From assembly GCA_009760855.2 (NCBI GenBank), contig WPIO01000235.1:1-64000 (forward strand): a DNA stretch of 64,000 bases, written 5' to 3'. Every line of letters starts with the position of its first letter. Position 1 is the stretch's first letter. This document shows positions 1 through 11,416 of this stretch, piece by piece. The DNA is from Cristatella mucedo (Eukaryota > Bryozoa > Phylactolaemata > Cristatellidae). The notes under the pieces are model-generated. The model saw only the letters and a list, made by a program, of their open reading frames with translations. It was not told where the DNA came from and made no database searches. A program made the translations under genes and the position numbers.

Positions 1-75
1 AGACCCCACGACCTCGGGACCGAGGTCATGAAAAGCAACCGCCTTACCTAGTGTGCCATCACGGCTCACACACCG
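1..75 (-). mobile_element. tRNA-derived SINE head, cut by window edge
   Basis: Read on the minus strand this begins gtgagccgtgatggcacac and matches the 5' part of the SINE at 49060-49250, including the A-box-like tggcacactagg and the hairpin made of cctcgg / ccgaggt. The B box would lie just outside the window. Confidence 0.65.
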
Positions 76-301
76 CTACAGGCTCGGTTGATCAGGGTTT
101 AAGACCTGACTTTTCCCACAGTTAGAGCAAGTTTGAATCAGTCACCCCATCTCTGAAGGATCTTCTCGTGCTTCCAAATGAGCGGCAAACTTCGTGCCCA
201 TTGCACGTTGTGCTGTCGGCACACTCGAGCCGCAGAAGTATCGGCAACCTCTAGGTAATAAGGGGTAGCAGGCATTCGATCGGGAATCATTACACTGAAG
301 C

Positions 302-437
302 ATAAAGAATGCGGACCGAAAGCCGCTTAGGCTGTGACCCCCGTGCGCTATACAAAACTCTCCTGCGTAACACCCGTGGTGGTCTTTATGACTTTGTGGA
401 GTTACAGACGGAGATACATTACATTACATTACAAGGA
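302..437 (+). mobile_element. 3' terminal fragment of LINE family B with ATTAC tail
   Basis: The stretch gcggaccgaaagccgcttag ... gactttgtggagttacag followed by attacattacattac matches the 3' end of the longer LINE at 22465-23890 read on its coding strand. It is a severely 5'-truncated insertion. The 437-895 interval that follows shows nothing I recognise. Confidence 0.7.
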
Positions 438-894
438 ATGCTGTCAATTAGCTAATGTCTCTTCATGGTGGATTTTTCATAAATCGTGCATGCAACAGGA
501 AATAGTGAGAGAAAGCATCTTCCACTTTGAATTTATAAAACAGTGACGATTTTCTCATTCTACACCACATTTAAAACACACTGCATGGTCTGCTTGTGGG
601 AAGGTGCTTAAACAAGGTGCAGTAAAATCAAAGCAACAGTGCACCGGCCATGCTCACTTCCTAGCCACACGCTATTGCCAATCGGCATGCCAATCTAGTT
701 CACCGATTCTCAACCTGTTGGGTCCTGACCGTTTGTGGGTTGAACAGCCCTTTCACAGAGGCTGCCCAAGACCATCGGAAAACAAAGCATCTCCACATTT
801 TGCACACAATAACTTTATGGTTGGGGTTTGCCACAACATGGTGAACTGTATTAAAGGCTCGAGGAATTAGGAAGGTTGAGAACCACTGGCCTAG

Positions 895-1035
895 AGGCTG
901 GGGTTGGCAGGAACCGTGCTTGAATGATGGCCAATGATACCTATTCCCTCTTCCATTTGCTATCCCAGCCGGTCTTAGGAACCGATCGCTGACCGGGTGC
1001 AACCCTGAGTGGCCTGCACCGCTGGCTGCCTCCTG
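895..1035 (+). repeat. dispersed repeat fragment
   Basis: The block running from gttggcaggaacc through gaccgatcgctgaccgggtg is a diverged copy of 33720-33870 in the left palindrome arm (and its mate at about 59240-59390). It is followed by a short tandem run of cacaggtcacagat near 1086-1112. From 1115 to 1853 no feature was recognised. Confidence 0.55.
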
Positions 1036-1853
1036 GCAGCCTCCTGGCAGCCGGGCCGTGGGTGCCATTAGGATGGTTGAGAGCCACAGGTCACAGATCA
1101 CAGGTCACAGATCTAGTTGAATACCCCTATACGAAGGGCCGAATAGGACTTGGTTGGCTTTCAATTGCTTTACAATTTTGAATTGTGGATATTTGTGCTA
1201 GGTACAAGCTGAAGAATGTAGCTACGATCACTATCATAGACAATGCAATGAGACCGGGCCCCCATGCTGGGACAGATTGATAAAGGGCGAAACTTTGAGC
1301 ACCATACCACCCGTGCAAGGTTTAGTGCTCGTAGCCCCTCAAGCTGCTACTGGGGAGCTCGTTGGTAGGTATGATGTGCGGAACTAAAGAGAAGAAGCCA
1401 ATTATGGTTTGTCTTTGTCATGGATAAATTGACTCGTTTGCAAATGTCTTTACGATTTCAGTGGACAAGAGTGCACTGGAACCGTGAGACTGGAGCGAAA
1501 TCGAACTAGGCGACGAGATTAGGTTTGCGATTTGTTTGTAACTGAAAATGCTTGTTAAGTGTATGCCACGTCGCTCCGGTATAGCCACCACGGTGCTTTA
1601 CGAAAACCGCTGGTGCTTGTCAGTCATCTATTCTCTTAAAACTTTCCACGATTTTTTTCATACGTTAACCTAACTCGTTTTCGTAACTCTCCTACGACTC
1701 GCCTCATTTTTCTTTGTCGGCCGGTAAATCGTAATGGGAAACTTTTCGGACTGAAGTTCTTTCTGCTTGCCAGCTGCACCTCGTGCAGCGGACACTCCCG
1801 GCCGGCCAGCCTGGCAAGTTGGCAGATTGTTAAATATATCTGTCTCTGTTTAG

Positions 1854-1940
1854 AGCGTCACCACTTCGTTCAAGCCCGAGTCGTCACCGACGGATTTGTT
1901 GAGAGAAACCGAGTCACGTGGTGATAGTCCACCACTCAAG
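1854..1940 (+). CDS. candidate upstream DONSON exon (29 codons)
   Basis: A pyrimidine-rich run ending in tctctgtttag precedes 1854, and a strong donor (AAG|gtaagag) follows 1940. The 87 bases between are open in one frame (begins SVTTSF, ends SPPLK), with phase 0 at both ends, so it would join exon 2720 without a shift. The peptide is Ser/Pro/Glu-rich, as expected for the poorly conserved N-terminal region, but I see no residue-level match to vertebrate DONSON. There is no start codon in it, so a further upstream exon would be needed. Confidence 0.3.
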
Positions 1941-4900
1941 GTAAGAGGTGACCCTGGATAGATTGTATCAGGGCTTGTATGTTTTCAGCACAGCTTTGAG
2001 TCGTCTCTCTGTCCCTTTCTCTCTCTCTCTCTCTCTCTAGCTCTCTCTTGTTCTCTCTCTCTCCTCTCTCTTTTTCTCTCTCTCTCTCCTCTCTCTTTTT
2101 CTCTCTCTCTCCTCTCTCTCTTTCTCTCTCCTCTTCTCTCTCTTTTTCTCTTTCTCTTTCTAGCTCTCTCTCTTTCTCTCTCTAGCTCTCTCTTGTTCTC
2201 TCTCTCTCTCCCCTCCTCCCCTCTCGATCTTTTTCTCTCTCTCTAGCTCTCTCTATTTCTCTGCTCTCTCTATTTCTCTCTCTCTCTTTTTCTCTCTCTT
2301 CCACTCTTGGCAACCGTTTTTCTGTCTCGAGGCTGACCGCCTTCGGCCGGCCTGAGCTTTGATGTGACCTAACTTTGGATGTAAACTCGTCCACTAACCT
2401 TCACCCATCCTGTCTAAACCTTGTGCTTAGATGTCCGTCCTAGTCAGGCGCATGCGGAGGCTGTGACCACCGCCGTGCTTGGCCGTTGTCGTAGCACAGG
2501 GCGCTTCGTGCAGTCGAGTTTCGTGCTGCTCAAAGGAGGGACCGTCCCACTCAGCCGGGCTCGGGCTTTTCCGGCGGTGCTGCTGCTGCTGCTGCTGATG
2601 CTGGGGGAAGGAGGAAGAGGAGGAGAAGCCGACGCGCGGCTCGCCTTGCCCGCGCACGAACAGGCGAGTGTCGCGAAAGCGCGTTGCAATGCGCATCTGC
2701 CTTTTTGCGTTGCATTTAGGCGTTCTCTCCGTTTGCCGCCGGCGGCGACATCGGCTACCGAGAGTGCGGTCGGACGTTGCCGACGGACTGGACGCCCAAG
2801 ACGCGCGTCCGCCTCGTGTCCTGCCAGCCTTTCGCCTGCTGCTCCGCCCTGCCGCGCACGACCGACGAGGCGAGGGCGTTGAGGGCAGCCGCCGGCGCCA
2901 CGCTGCCACGTCCGGCCGACGCCGATGTGGCTGTTGACGGCCACCTCTGCAATGATTCAGTGGTACCTGATGCTGAGCAGCACTGCCGAGGGGGGGGGGC
3001 TACAGGCCCTACCCGGCATTCTCCTTCCTGCGGTTTCCTGAGTTTGGGATGATGGGCGGCTGGAGGCCCGCCCAATGTTGCGTTAGCGTCTGTTGCGCTT
3101 GCGACATGTAGAGGGAGCTTCAGTGGTTCGACGAGCGTTGCAGCCTCTCCTCAGCCTCCCTTGTCAAGCGTGGTTAGCTTTTGCGCTGACTTCGAACCCA
3201 CTGCTTCGGTATGGTGTTCCGTCGTCCTTGACACTTCCCTGCATCGGCTCCATATTGGGTGCAGGTGCATTGAGCATGGCCTGCTGCTCATACCAGCGGC
3301 AGCTGCGGCTGTCTGCCAATGATCCATTAGAAAGGCCGCTGCCCAAAGCTCGTGCACGCCAAAAGGGCAGAGCCGTGTTTTGTTCCGTGTTGCTTCAGCA
3401 ACTCTAGCAAGTATCGCCTGATGCGTCCACGCTTGTGTGCCTGCAGGCAGGCAGCAGTTTTATCGGATTGAGAGAAGAAAGAGCACTGATCTAACTAGCA
3501 GATATAAATGCGTGACTAGCCCTGTTTGCTCGTCAACCTGGGCGGCCATTTTCCCTCATCAAACTGTCCTTTCGTAGTGTGCCAGTGGCTGAGGCAGCAT
3601 GGTTTATGGTTATGCACGGTTATGCAGGTTTCAAGCCCCTGACCCTGCCGATGCCGTCTCGACACGTGATGTTATCTGCCATAATGTAACGTGTCTCCGT
3701 CTGCACTTGTGCTGCACTTTCTCAAACTTCAGCCTTTAATGACATGATCTGTTTTTGCTCATCTCCCGTGTTTCGTTGGGTTTATGCTGGGCAAAAATAG
3801 TGAGTATGCTTTGCTGGCTTTACCTCCGCAGAATATTTCAGTACAGGGTGTCACAGCAATCAGCCCGGTTTATTGTGCCTGAGCCAATCTCGGCTGCTGA
3901 GTGAGGTCGTAGTCCATAAAGATTTCAAGTTTTCTTGTACTCTTAATGGTACCTGTGTGTTTGAATAAAAAAACAACCATCCTCCATAGCTTCCTAAGCC
4001 CTTCTCGTCGAGTGTGGATATCAGCCGCAGTGCCAGCAGTGAAATCAGCCTAAGGCCCTTGCAGCGACTATTTATTGCGCTGAGGTCGAAGGTGAAAGCT
4101 TCTATGCGAGCGCTTGCGTTGCAGGTGAAGCTGCAGCGTGCTCTGCTGTACTGGTGCTCTCTCCTGCTTGCCGGGCTTCGATCCTTGCCGCCCCTGGACG
4201 GCTGAGCGAGACAAAGTGCCGTAAGTGTGATGCTTCTGCTGCCAAGGTGCACGAGCAGCTTGGTAGAGATGTCGGCTTAGAACGTCTGCTTGTGACCTTG
4301 GCAACGTGTGCTCACCCTGATTGCTGCTGCTGCTGTGTGCGTCGCTCGAAAGAGGCCGTTTGTCTGTTTTATTTAGTGCCAGCTCACCTGTGGTGCTGCC
4401 AGCACCCATGAAAGCTGCGCTGCGTGACGATTGGTAAGTCACTCTTTCAGTCACTCCCCCCTCCCCCACCAGTGTGCTGCTATGCCACACCTCTGCTGCC
4501 TTGCTTGCAGGCTCAGCCGTGCTTGTTGCTGATGGATGCCTGGTAGTAATGGCAGCGTAAGACTGAAGCTTATTGATCAAGTAGCCTGTAGGCAGTCTCA
4601 ATTCTCTACTGGACCGTTGCTTGTATTTTTCCTACGACATTTGTTCTTGGCCTGCCCACCAACCAACAACGATCAGACGAACCTAGTAGCCATGGGCAAG
4701 CCTAGTGCCACCCGAGCAAAGCTGGAAGATCTTTCACCTAAGCAGCTCTTAAGTTATCATCATGATCAAACATCATCACATGCTCATCTATCATCATTCC
4801 AGTGACGGTTGCCTGCTATATGGAATTTGCTTTTGCAGCAAATGTAAAGCGCCTAGAAAGAGATTGAGTTCTCTGAGGGCGCTTTATCAAGTGCATTATT

Positions 4901-6842
4901 ATTATTAATATTATTTTTATTATTATCTAGGCTACTGCAATTGCATTTATTTTCGAGACTACCGGCCTGCTTTAATTATCATATGCAACTGATATGCAAC
5001 TGGTGCAAAACCCAGCATCTCGTCTAGCCTCTTGCAAAAAAAATACAACTGATTTTAACAGCCTCATTTGTGTAGTGGCAGAAGAGCCTAAACGGTCCTC
5101 GCTGCTTGCAGTTGGTAATGAAGGGTAATAATAATAATAAGAATGCACTTGATAAAGCGCCCCCAGAGAACTCAATCTTTTCCTAGGCGCTTTACATTTG
5201 CTGCAAAGGGGAAATGCAATTGAATGGTGAGTAATATCATGCTTGAAAAAACAAACAAAATGAATACCATGGTTAGGGGTGACATGCACAGGGTCAGCAT
5301 GCAAGTGTGGTTAGTGGCAGCATGCAGCAGTGTCAGCACGCATAAGCACATAAAGGATTGATCACAGGGACCCACTAAACGCTGTCCTAAATAGGTGCGT
5401 TTTAAGTTTTCTTAAATGTGATCAAGTCAAGGGATGTCGTGATGCAAGTCGGGAGTGAGCTCCAGGCTTTGGGAGCATACGAACTAAATGCATGGTCTCC
5501 AAAGGATTTGAAGTTTGTACGAGGTATAGGTAAACTGTTGGATTCCGAAAAGCGGGTGGTGAGAATCGCCGCTGCAGAATTTGGACCAAAAATAATCGGT
5601 CATCAAGATCGAGCACATTACCTCCTGGGCTATCATGGCCCAGTCAACGGCTTCGCTGCAGCGTTGCGCCAGTTCTGTCTGAGCTTCGTATGCGAGGCAT
5701 CTGAAGCCAAGTTTAATCGACTCGAAGATCTTGCCTCACTGTTTGCGGATCGCTCGACCAGCCTGCGCCACTCCACCTATCCGACCTCATTTCTTTCTCC
5801 TCCAGTCACGTGCTCGCTCCTTGCGCTCCTCTTCAGCCTCTGTTGTCTCGCCATCGCTTGCACAAAGTTCAAGCTTGTTTTAGTTATCGGTCCTTGTGCT
5901 CGCGTGTTCGAAAGCTCCAGAACTCGCTACCGGGTTCTGTCCACGTGCACATTGACTTTACAGCGATTAAGTCTCAGCCAAAGGTCAAAGGCCTCGGTTC
6001 AACACTGCTTTCCCTGCTGGCCAGTGCTAAGCGCTTGTGAGCGCCACGCGCTTCTTTTGTCCCTTCATTCTTTTTATGCATGCTGCATGCCTGTGCACGA
6101 ATAAGTGTGTGCCACACGTTCAGTGACAGCCTTCTTATATGCTGCTGCATGTGTATCCAGGCTTGATATGCTAGCGTACTTTTGCATTATTGACTACGCG
6201 CGACGCCTAGCGAGACTGCCAGTGCATTTGACATCAGAGTGTGCTAGAACAGCCGAGCGGTGCGCAGTGATGGTGACGATTGAAAAATAAGCCGGTAGCT
6301 TAGCGCTGCCGCTCGGTGAGCGGCGCCGGGCGGAGAGAGCTTTGCTCTCTCCGCCCGGCGCCCGGCCCGATGGTGCTGCTCAGCCGGCCTCTCCTCCCTC
6401 CCCGTGGGTCAACCGTGGGGGGCCGATTTGCGAGTCGATCTGTGTGAAGAGGTGACGTCACGTCGGTCGCTTCTCAGGACGGAAGCCTCGCGAGCGTAGT
6501 CGCTCTTCGTTTTTTCCACACTCGGCGCTACGTTCGATCGCGCTGCTGCTGCTGCTGCTGCAGGGGCAGCAGCTTCGTCTCGGCATACGGCCTGGTGAAG
6601 AGCTCGGCCATGCCGTACTTCTACATGATGGCTCATTCGTTTGCCGCTCTGTTTCGATCGTCAACTGACGCCGGTCGTACGGAGATCGCCTGCGAAATGA
6701 CTGCGGTGCTCACGCCCACCACAGCTGGCCTGAGACGAGCCTTGCGAGCCGGAGGTTCGTGCTGCGGAGGGGACAGGCAGCATCAGTATCTCTTTATGCC
6801 AAGTCTCACGTCTGTCTTGCCGCTATCGCTCTGTGTGTGTGC

Positions 6843-6913
<71 letters not shown>

Positions 6914-9900
6914 CATGTGTGTGTGTGTGTGCGCGCGCGTGTTTGGGTGGGGAGTCGTCGAGCAAAGGTCGATTCAACGTTGATTCGAAGGAAAGCGAAA
7001 ACTCGAGCCGAAAACCTTTGGTCCGTCTCGGCGTTTGAGCTCGGGTAGTGAACGCTGCGGGCGCCAGGTTTTCTCAGCTGTGCCCGTCGTGCAATCGTTT
7101 CAGGTGTCGAATTCGGCATGGCGCCTCCGCGACAGCTCAATCGAGCCACCGCCGCCCGCGGCGGTCGCCACCGAGCGAGTGAAGCAGCAGCAGCAGCTCG
7201 CCTCGAGCAGCAGCCGCCTCTGTCTCAGTCTCGCTCCCGCTCAGTAGTCGAGCAGCGTGCTCGATCCGACCTCGTGGGCAGGTACGACCGAGCCGCTGCT
7301 TGTCGCCAGAGTGGTGTGGCGCCTGCCTACGTTCGGCTTCGTGCTTCTAGGCTTCCGGCTCTTCTAGGGCTCGACCTGTCGACGGTGCGGAGGCGCCATT
7401 CGACGGTGCTGCCGACGACGACGACGCCGACAAGACAGACGACGAACGAGGCGTCGCCGAGGATGCCATGTCCGACGACAGGTGGCTGGAGAGCCTCGGC
7501 GTCAGCAAGGACAGCCTGCCCGGCCTGCAACTAAGCACCTCCATGCGGTGAGGACCCGAGCATTTGCTACTGCAGCAGCAGCAGCAGCAGCAGCTGCGAG
7601 TGCTTTTTTCCTGTGATTTGTTGCCGTCGATTCTGCTGGCAAGTCCCCCTGGCAAGCTTGTGCGTACTCGGAAGATGTGGCAGCAGCCGGAGCAGCGCGG
7701 GGCTGCTGCTGCTGACGCTCCGGCTGCTAACGCTCCGGCTGCCGCTCTCACGTCGGCTGAACGTTGCTGCGCAAGCTGCCCGCGCCTGTCTTATGCTGGC
7801 CGGAATTCGCTGCTGCCCTCTGGCTGAATGCAGCTCATTCAAAGCCGACGTCGAGACTCCTCCAGCTGTGCTGTTTTCACGTGCATAGCTGATTCCATAG
7901 AAATCATTTCATAGAAGATTTCAGCTGCTACCACTGCCCGCTCTAATCGTTCGAAACTGCACCCGACAGAAGATGGCTGCCGACTGCTCTCTCTCTCTTT
8001 GCGCGTGCGCTCCACGAGAGCGGTTGTTCCTCTCTTTCGGCAGGCAGTCGGAAGCAGAAGCTAGCTTAGACGGACGCCCAGCGTCGGCCATATACGTCCG
8101 CGGCGCCACCTGCGTGCACGGCCTGTTCAACTTCCTGCTGAACTACTCTGGCTGCTTTGCCACGACCGGAGCGCGTGCCGGCATGCCGCCGACGATAGTC
8201 GCGCCTGGGCCGTTCCTCAATGCGAGCCTGCAGAGGATGAAGGTATGACTCTGTACGGTGGGCGAACCGCTCTCATGCCTTCAGCACTCGCTCGAATATG
8301 TCGGCAAGATGTAACAGTTATATAATAATAATAATAATAGGCTGTTTATATAGCTCCCCAGGGGAACTAAATATGCAGTTTACCACTTAACAACTCATTG
8401 CAAGGGTATCTATAACTAAGGATTGGTGATTGAGGTGGCGTCAGTATTTTTGCCTTTGGAGCAAGACCCGAAAGTAGTGGAAAATGGTTGCATACTATCA
8501 TGGCGCTCATTTGGCACGAACTCGGCGCTTGCTAATCGTGTAAATTAGGACACAATTTCGTCGTCTGCTTGGGGGTATCGGAACATTGCTGCTAAGGTCG
8601 CTGCCCTGCTACAAGGGGGGGAATTAGCCTTCTTTCTCCTGGCTATACCATTGGTTAGTTACATGCACAGTATCCAGCAGAGGCTCGGAGCTCAGATTGA
8701 TTGAACACAGAGGATTGGAGCCCCAGTGGCATGGGGGTCTGGGGGGGGGCAGAGCCTCCCCTGTGTAAAGGGCGTCTGCATGTGTCTCCTCCCCAGTGTC
8801 TGCAGCAAGCGAAAATTTGCCAAAATGACGCCGAAATGGCCAGTCAGAGAGGCCATGGCCGCAGGCCGCTCGACCGGGTGTCAGACTCGGCTCCTACCTA
8901 CCAGGCCACCAGAGGAGTGGCAGCTGCCACCCCCTGGCTTCGCCTTTGGTGTCAAGAATGTGGAAACAGACATGCTTGGGTCAGCATGCTCAAGCAAGCG
9001 TTAAGACACTCAGGCTACCAGCTTGTAGGACATGTGGCAAGTAAGTATGCGCTGAATCAAGCACAGGTAAATAAGCTAAGCACCCTGGAACCACAAATAC
9101 AAGCTCACCAGGGCAAAGAGGAAGCTTACCAGAACTGGTGCATCTTTAGTCTATGCTTGTTTTGAGCGTAAGGCTGTGGTTTAAGGTTAAAGTTGATGGA
9201 AGACCATCGTAGGTAGTGACTGTAGCGAGACGTTAAGATTTGTGTTGCATGCTGTGCTGAATCACCAATTTGAATGATCACCCAAGAAATCAGTTTAGTG
9301 TAAGGGATCGCGACACGACCATATGAAGAGCAGGTGGTGCACTTACAGAGCTGACGGAGATCGGATAGGTAGGCTGCTGCAACAAGAGAGAGCAAAGGAC
9401 ATGCCTTAGAGCCAGATTTAGGGTCTTGAAATTGATTCGACACTTGATTCAAAGTCAGTGAAGCTCAGACACAAGTGGTGTGCTGCGGCATCTACGGTCT
9501 TGATGGCAGATCAGCCAAGCTGCTGCTGAGAGTTTGCACTCTTGCTTACAGTGTTTATGAAGAAACAGGGTCGTTGGGCGCATGCTAAGGCAATGGCTGG
9601 TGCGCAGAAATGCTCTTGAAAGGTTCTTACCCAATGCACAAGTCAAACAGCCGGTAAACCATGTGTACAATGCATGCATTACATGCGCTAAAAGGAATTT
9701 GCACGTCTGCACATTGTCTAGTACTCGTGACACCGTCTTATTTATACGGTATTTTCCCATAGTACTTCTGTCAATGCACGTGGGCCTGGATGCAGGCCCT
9801 GGCAGTTGAACATAACTCCGGTGGTTATCGCCAGAGCCACCAGTAATGGGGTGGGGGTTGGAGGCCAAGGCGGTAGCAGATGTCGGCAGGCAGCAGCATG

Positions 9901-10573
9901 GCGACTCTGGCGAGCCACGAACCTTTGGTCATACGTATGGCAGGGTAGGTGCTGGAAGCAGCCGATAAGAATTGACGTCTCAAAGCCGATCAGTTAGTCT
10001 TACAGCTACTGTCAGCTGAAGCTTCCGTTTAGTCACTGCTGCTATTGCATTTATTGACCGTCAGCAGCTTCCTCATACCACGGCAGCTACCAAGGGGCTT
10101 TAAACGTACGTCACAAGGTAAACTCATTTATAAATGTGGATATGTAGCTGCACTAGGCAGCATGGAAAGAATAATGTTGGCATTTCGAGTTGAATCTGCT
10201 GCTTACAGTAATACCAGAGGACTCAGTCGTAGCAACTTTTCAATTTCGATGCACAAAGCTGGCAACTGCCCTCATAGACCTGGTTAAGCCTGCTCGACCT
10301 GTTCCTCGTCCTCGTCCACCTTGTTCCTCGTCCACCGAGGCTTACCTATGCTATTGGCTGTTAGTGAAACCACTTGATGCTTTCTCTGTATCTGTATCTT
10401 TATCTCTGTCTTCTGTCTCTCTCTCTCTCTCTGTCTCTCTCTGTCGCTGTCTCTGTTGCTGTTTCTGTCGCTGTCTCTGTTGCTGTTTCTGTCGCTGTCT
10501 TCTGTCTCTGTCTCTGTCTCCTCTGTCTCTCTCTCTCTCTCTGTATCTGTATCTTTATCTCTCTCTGTCGCTG

Positions 10574-10672
<99 letters not shown>

Positions 10673-11063
10673 GTCTCTCTGTCTCTCTCTGTATCTTTAT
10701 CTCTCTCTCTCTCTCTGTCTCTCTCTGTATCTTTATCTCTGTCTACTGTCTCTCTCTCTCTCTGTCTCTCTCTGTCGCTGTCTTTGTCTCTCTCTGTCGC
10801 TGTCTCTGTTGCTGTTTCTGTCGCTGTCTCTGTCTCTCTCTGTATCTGTATCTTTATCTCTTTCTGTCGCTGTCTCTGTCTCTCTCTCTCTGTATCTGTT
10901 TCTTTATCTCTCTCTCTGTCTCTCTCTGTATATTTATCTTTATCTCTCCCTGTCTCTCTCTCTGTCTCTCTTTGTCGCTGTCTTTGTCTCTCTCTGTCGC
11001 TGTCTCTGTTGCTGTTTCTGTCGCTGTCTCTGTCTCTCTCTGTATCTTTATCTCTGTCTACTG

Positions 11064-11096
<33 letters not shown>

Positions 11097-11207
11097 GTCG
11101 CTGTCTTTGTCTCTCTCTGTCGCTGTCTCTCTCTGCTGCTCTATCTCTCTCTGTCTCTGTCTCTGTCTCTGTCTCTGTCTCTGTCTCTGTCTCTGTCTCT
11201 GTCTCTG

Positions 11208-11289
<82 letters not shown>

Positions 11290-11373
11290 TCTCTGTATCT
11301 TTATCTCTCTCTCTCTCTCTGTATATGTATCTCTCTCTCTCTCTCTGTATATGTATCTTTATCTCTCCCTGTC

Positions 11374-11416
<43 letters not shown>

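Noticed and set aside
2421-2944. Long overlapping open frames on both strands (153-166 codons)
   Set aside because: High GC lengthens chance frames. Only the frame that contains LPTDWTPKTR, starting after the acceptor at 2719, is supported.
5418-6104. 228-codon plus-strand open frame
   Set aside because: Its first half is antisense to the LINE family A C-terminal block and UTR; the rest has no similarity to anything and no splice logic.
6595-7149. Cys/Val and His/Thr repeat proteins on both strands
   Set aside because: Produced by the (GT)n microsatellite. Only the first part of the plus-strand frame (to 6754) is a real DONSON exon.
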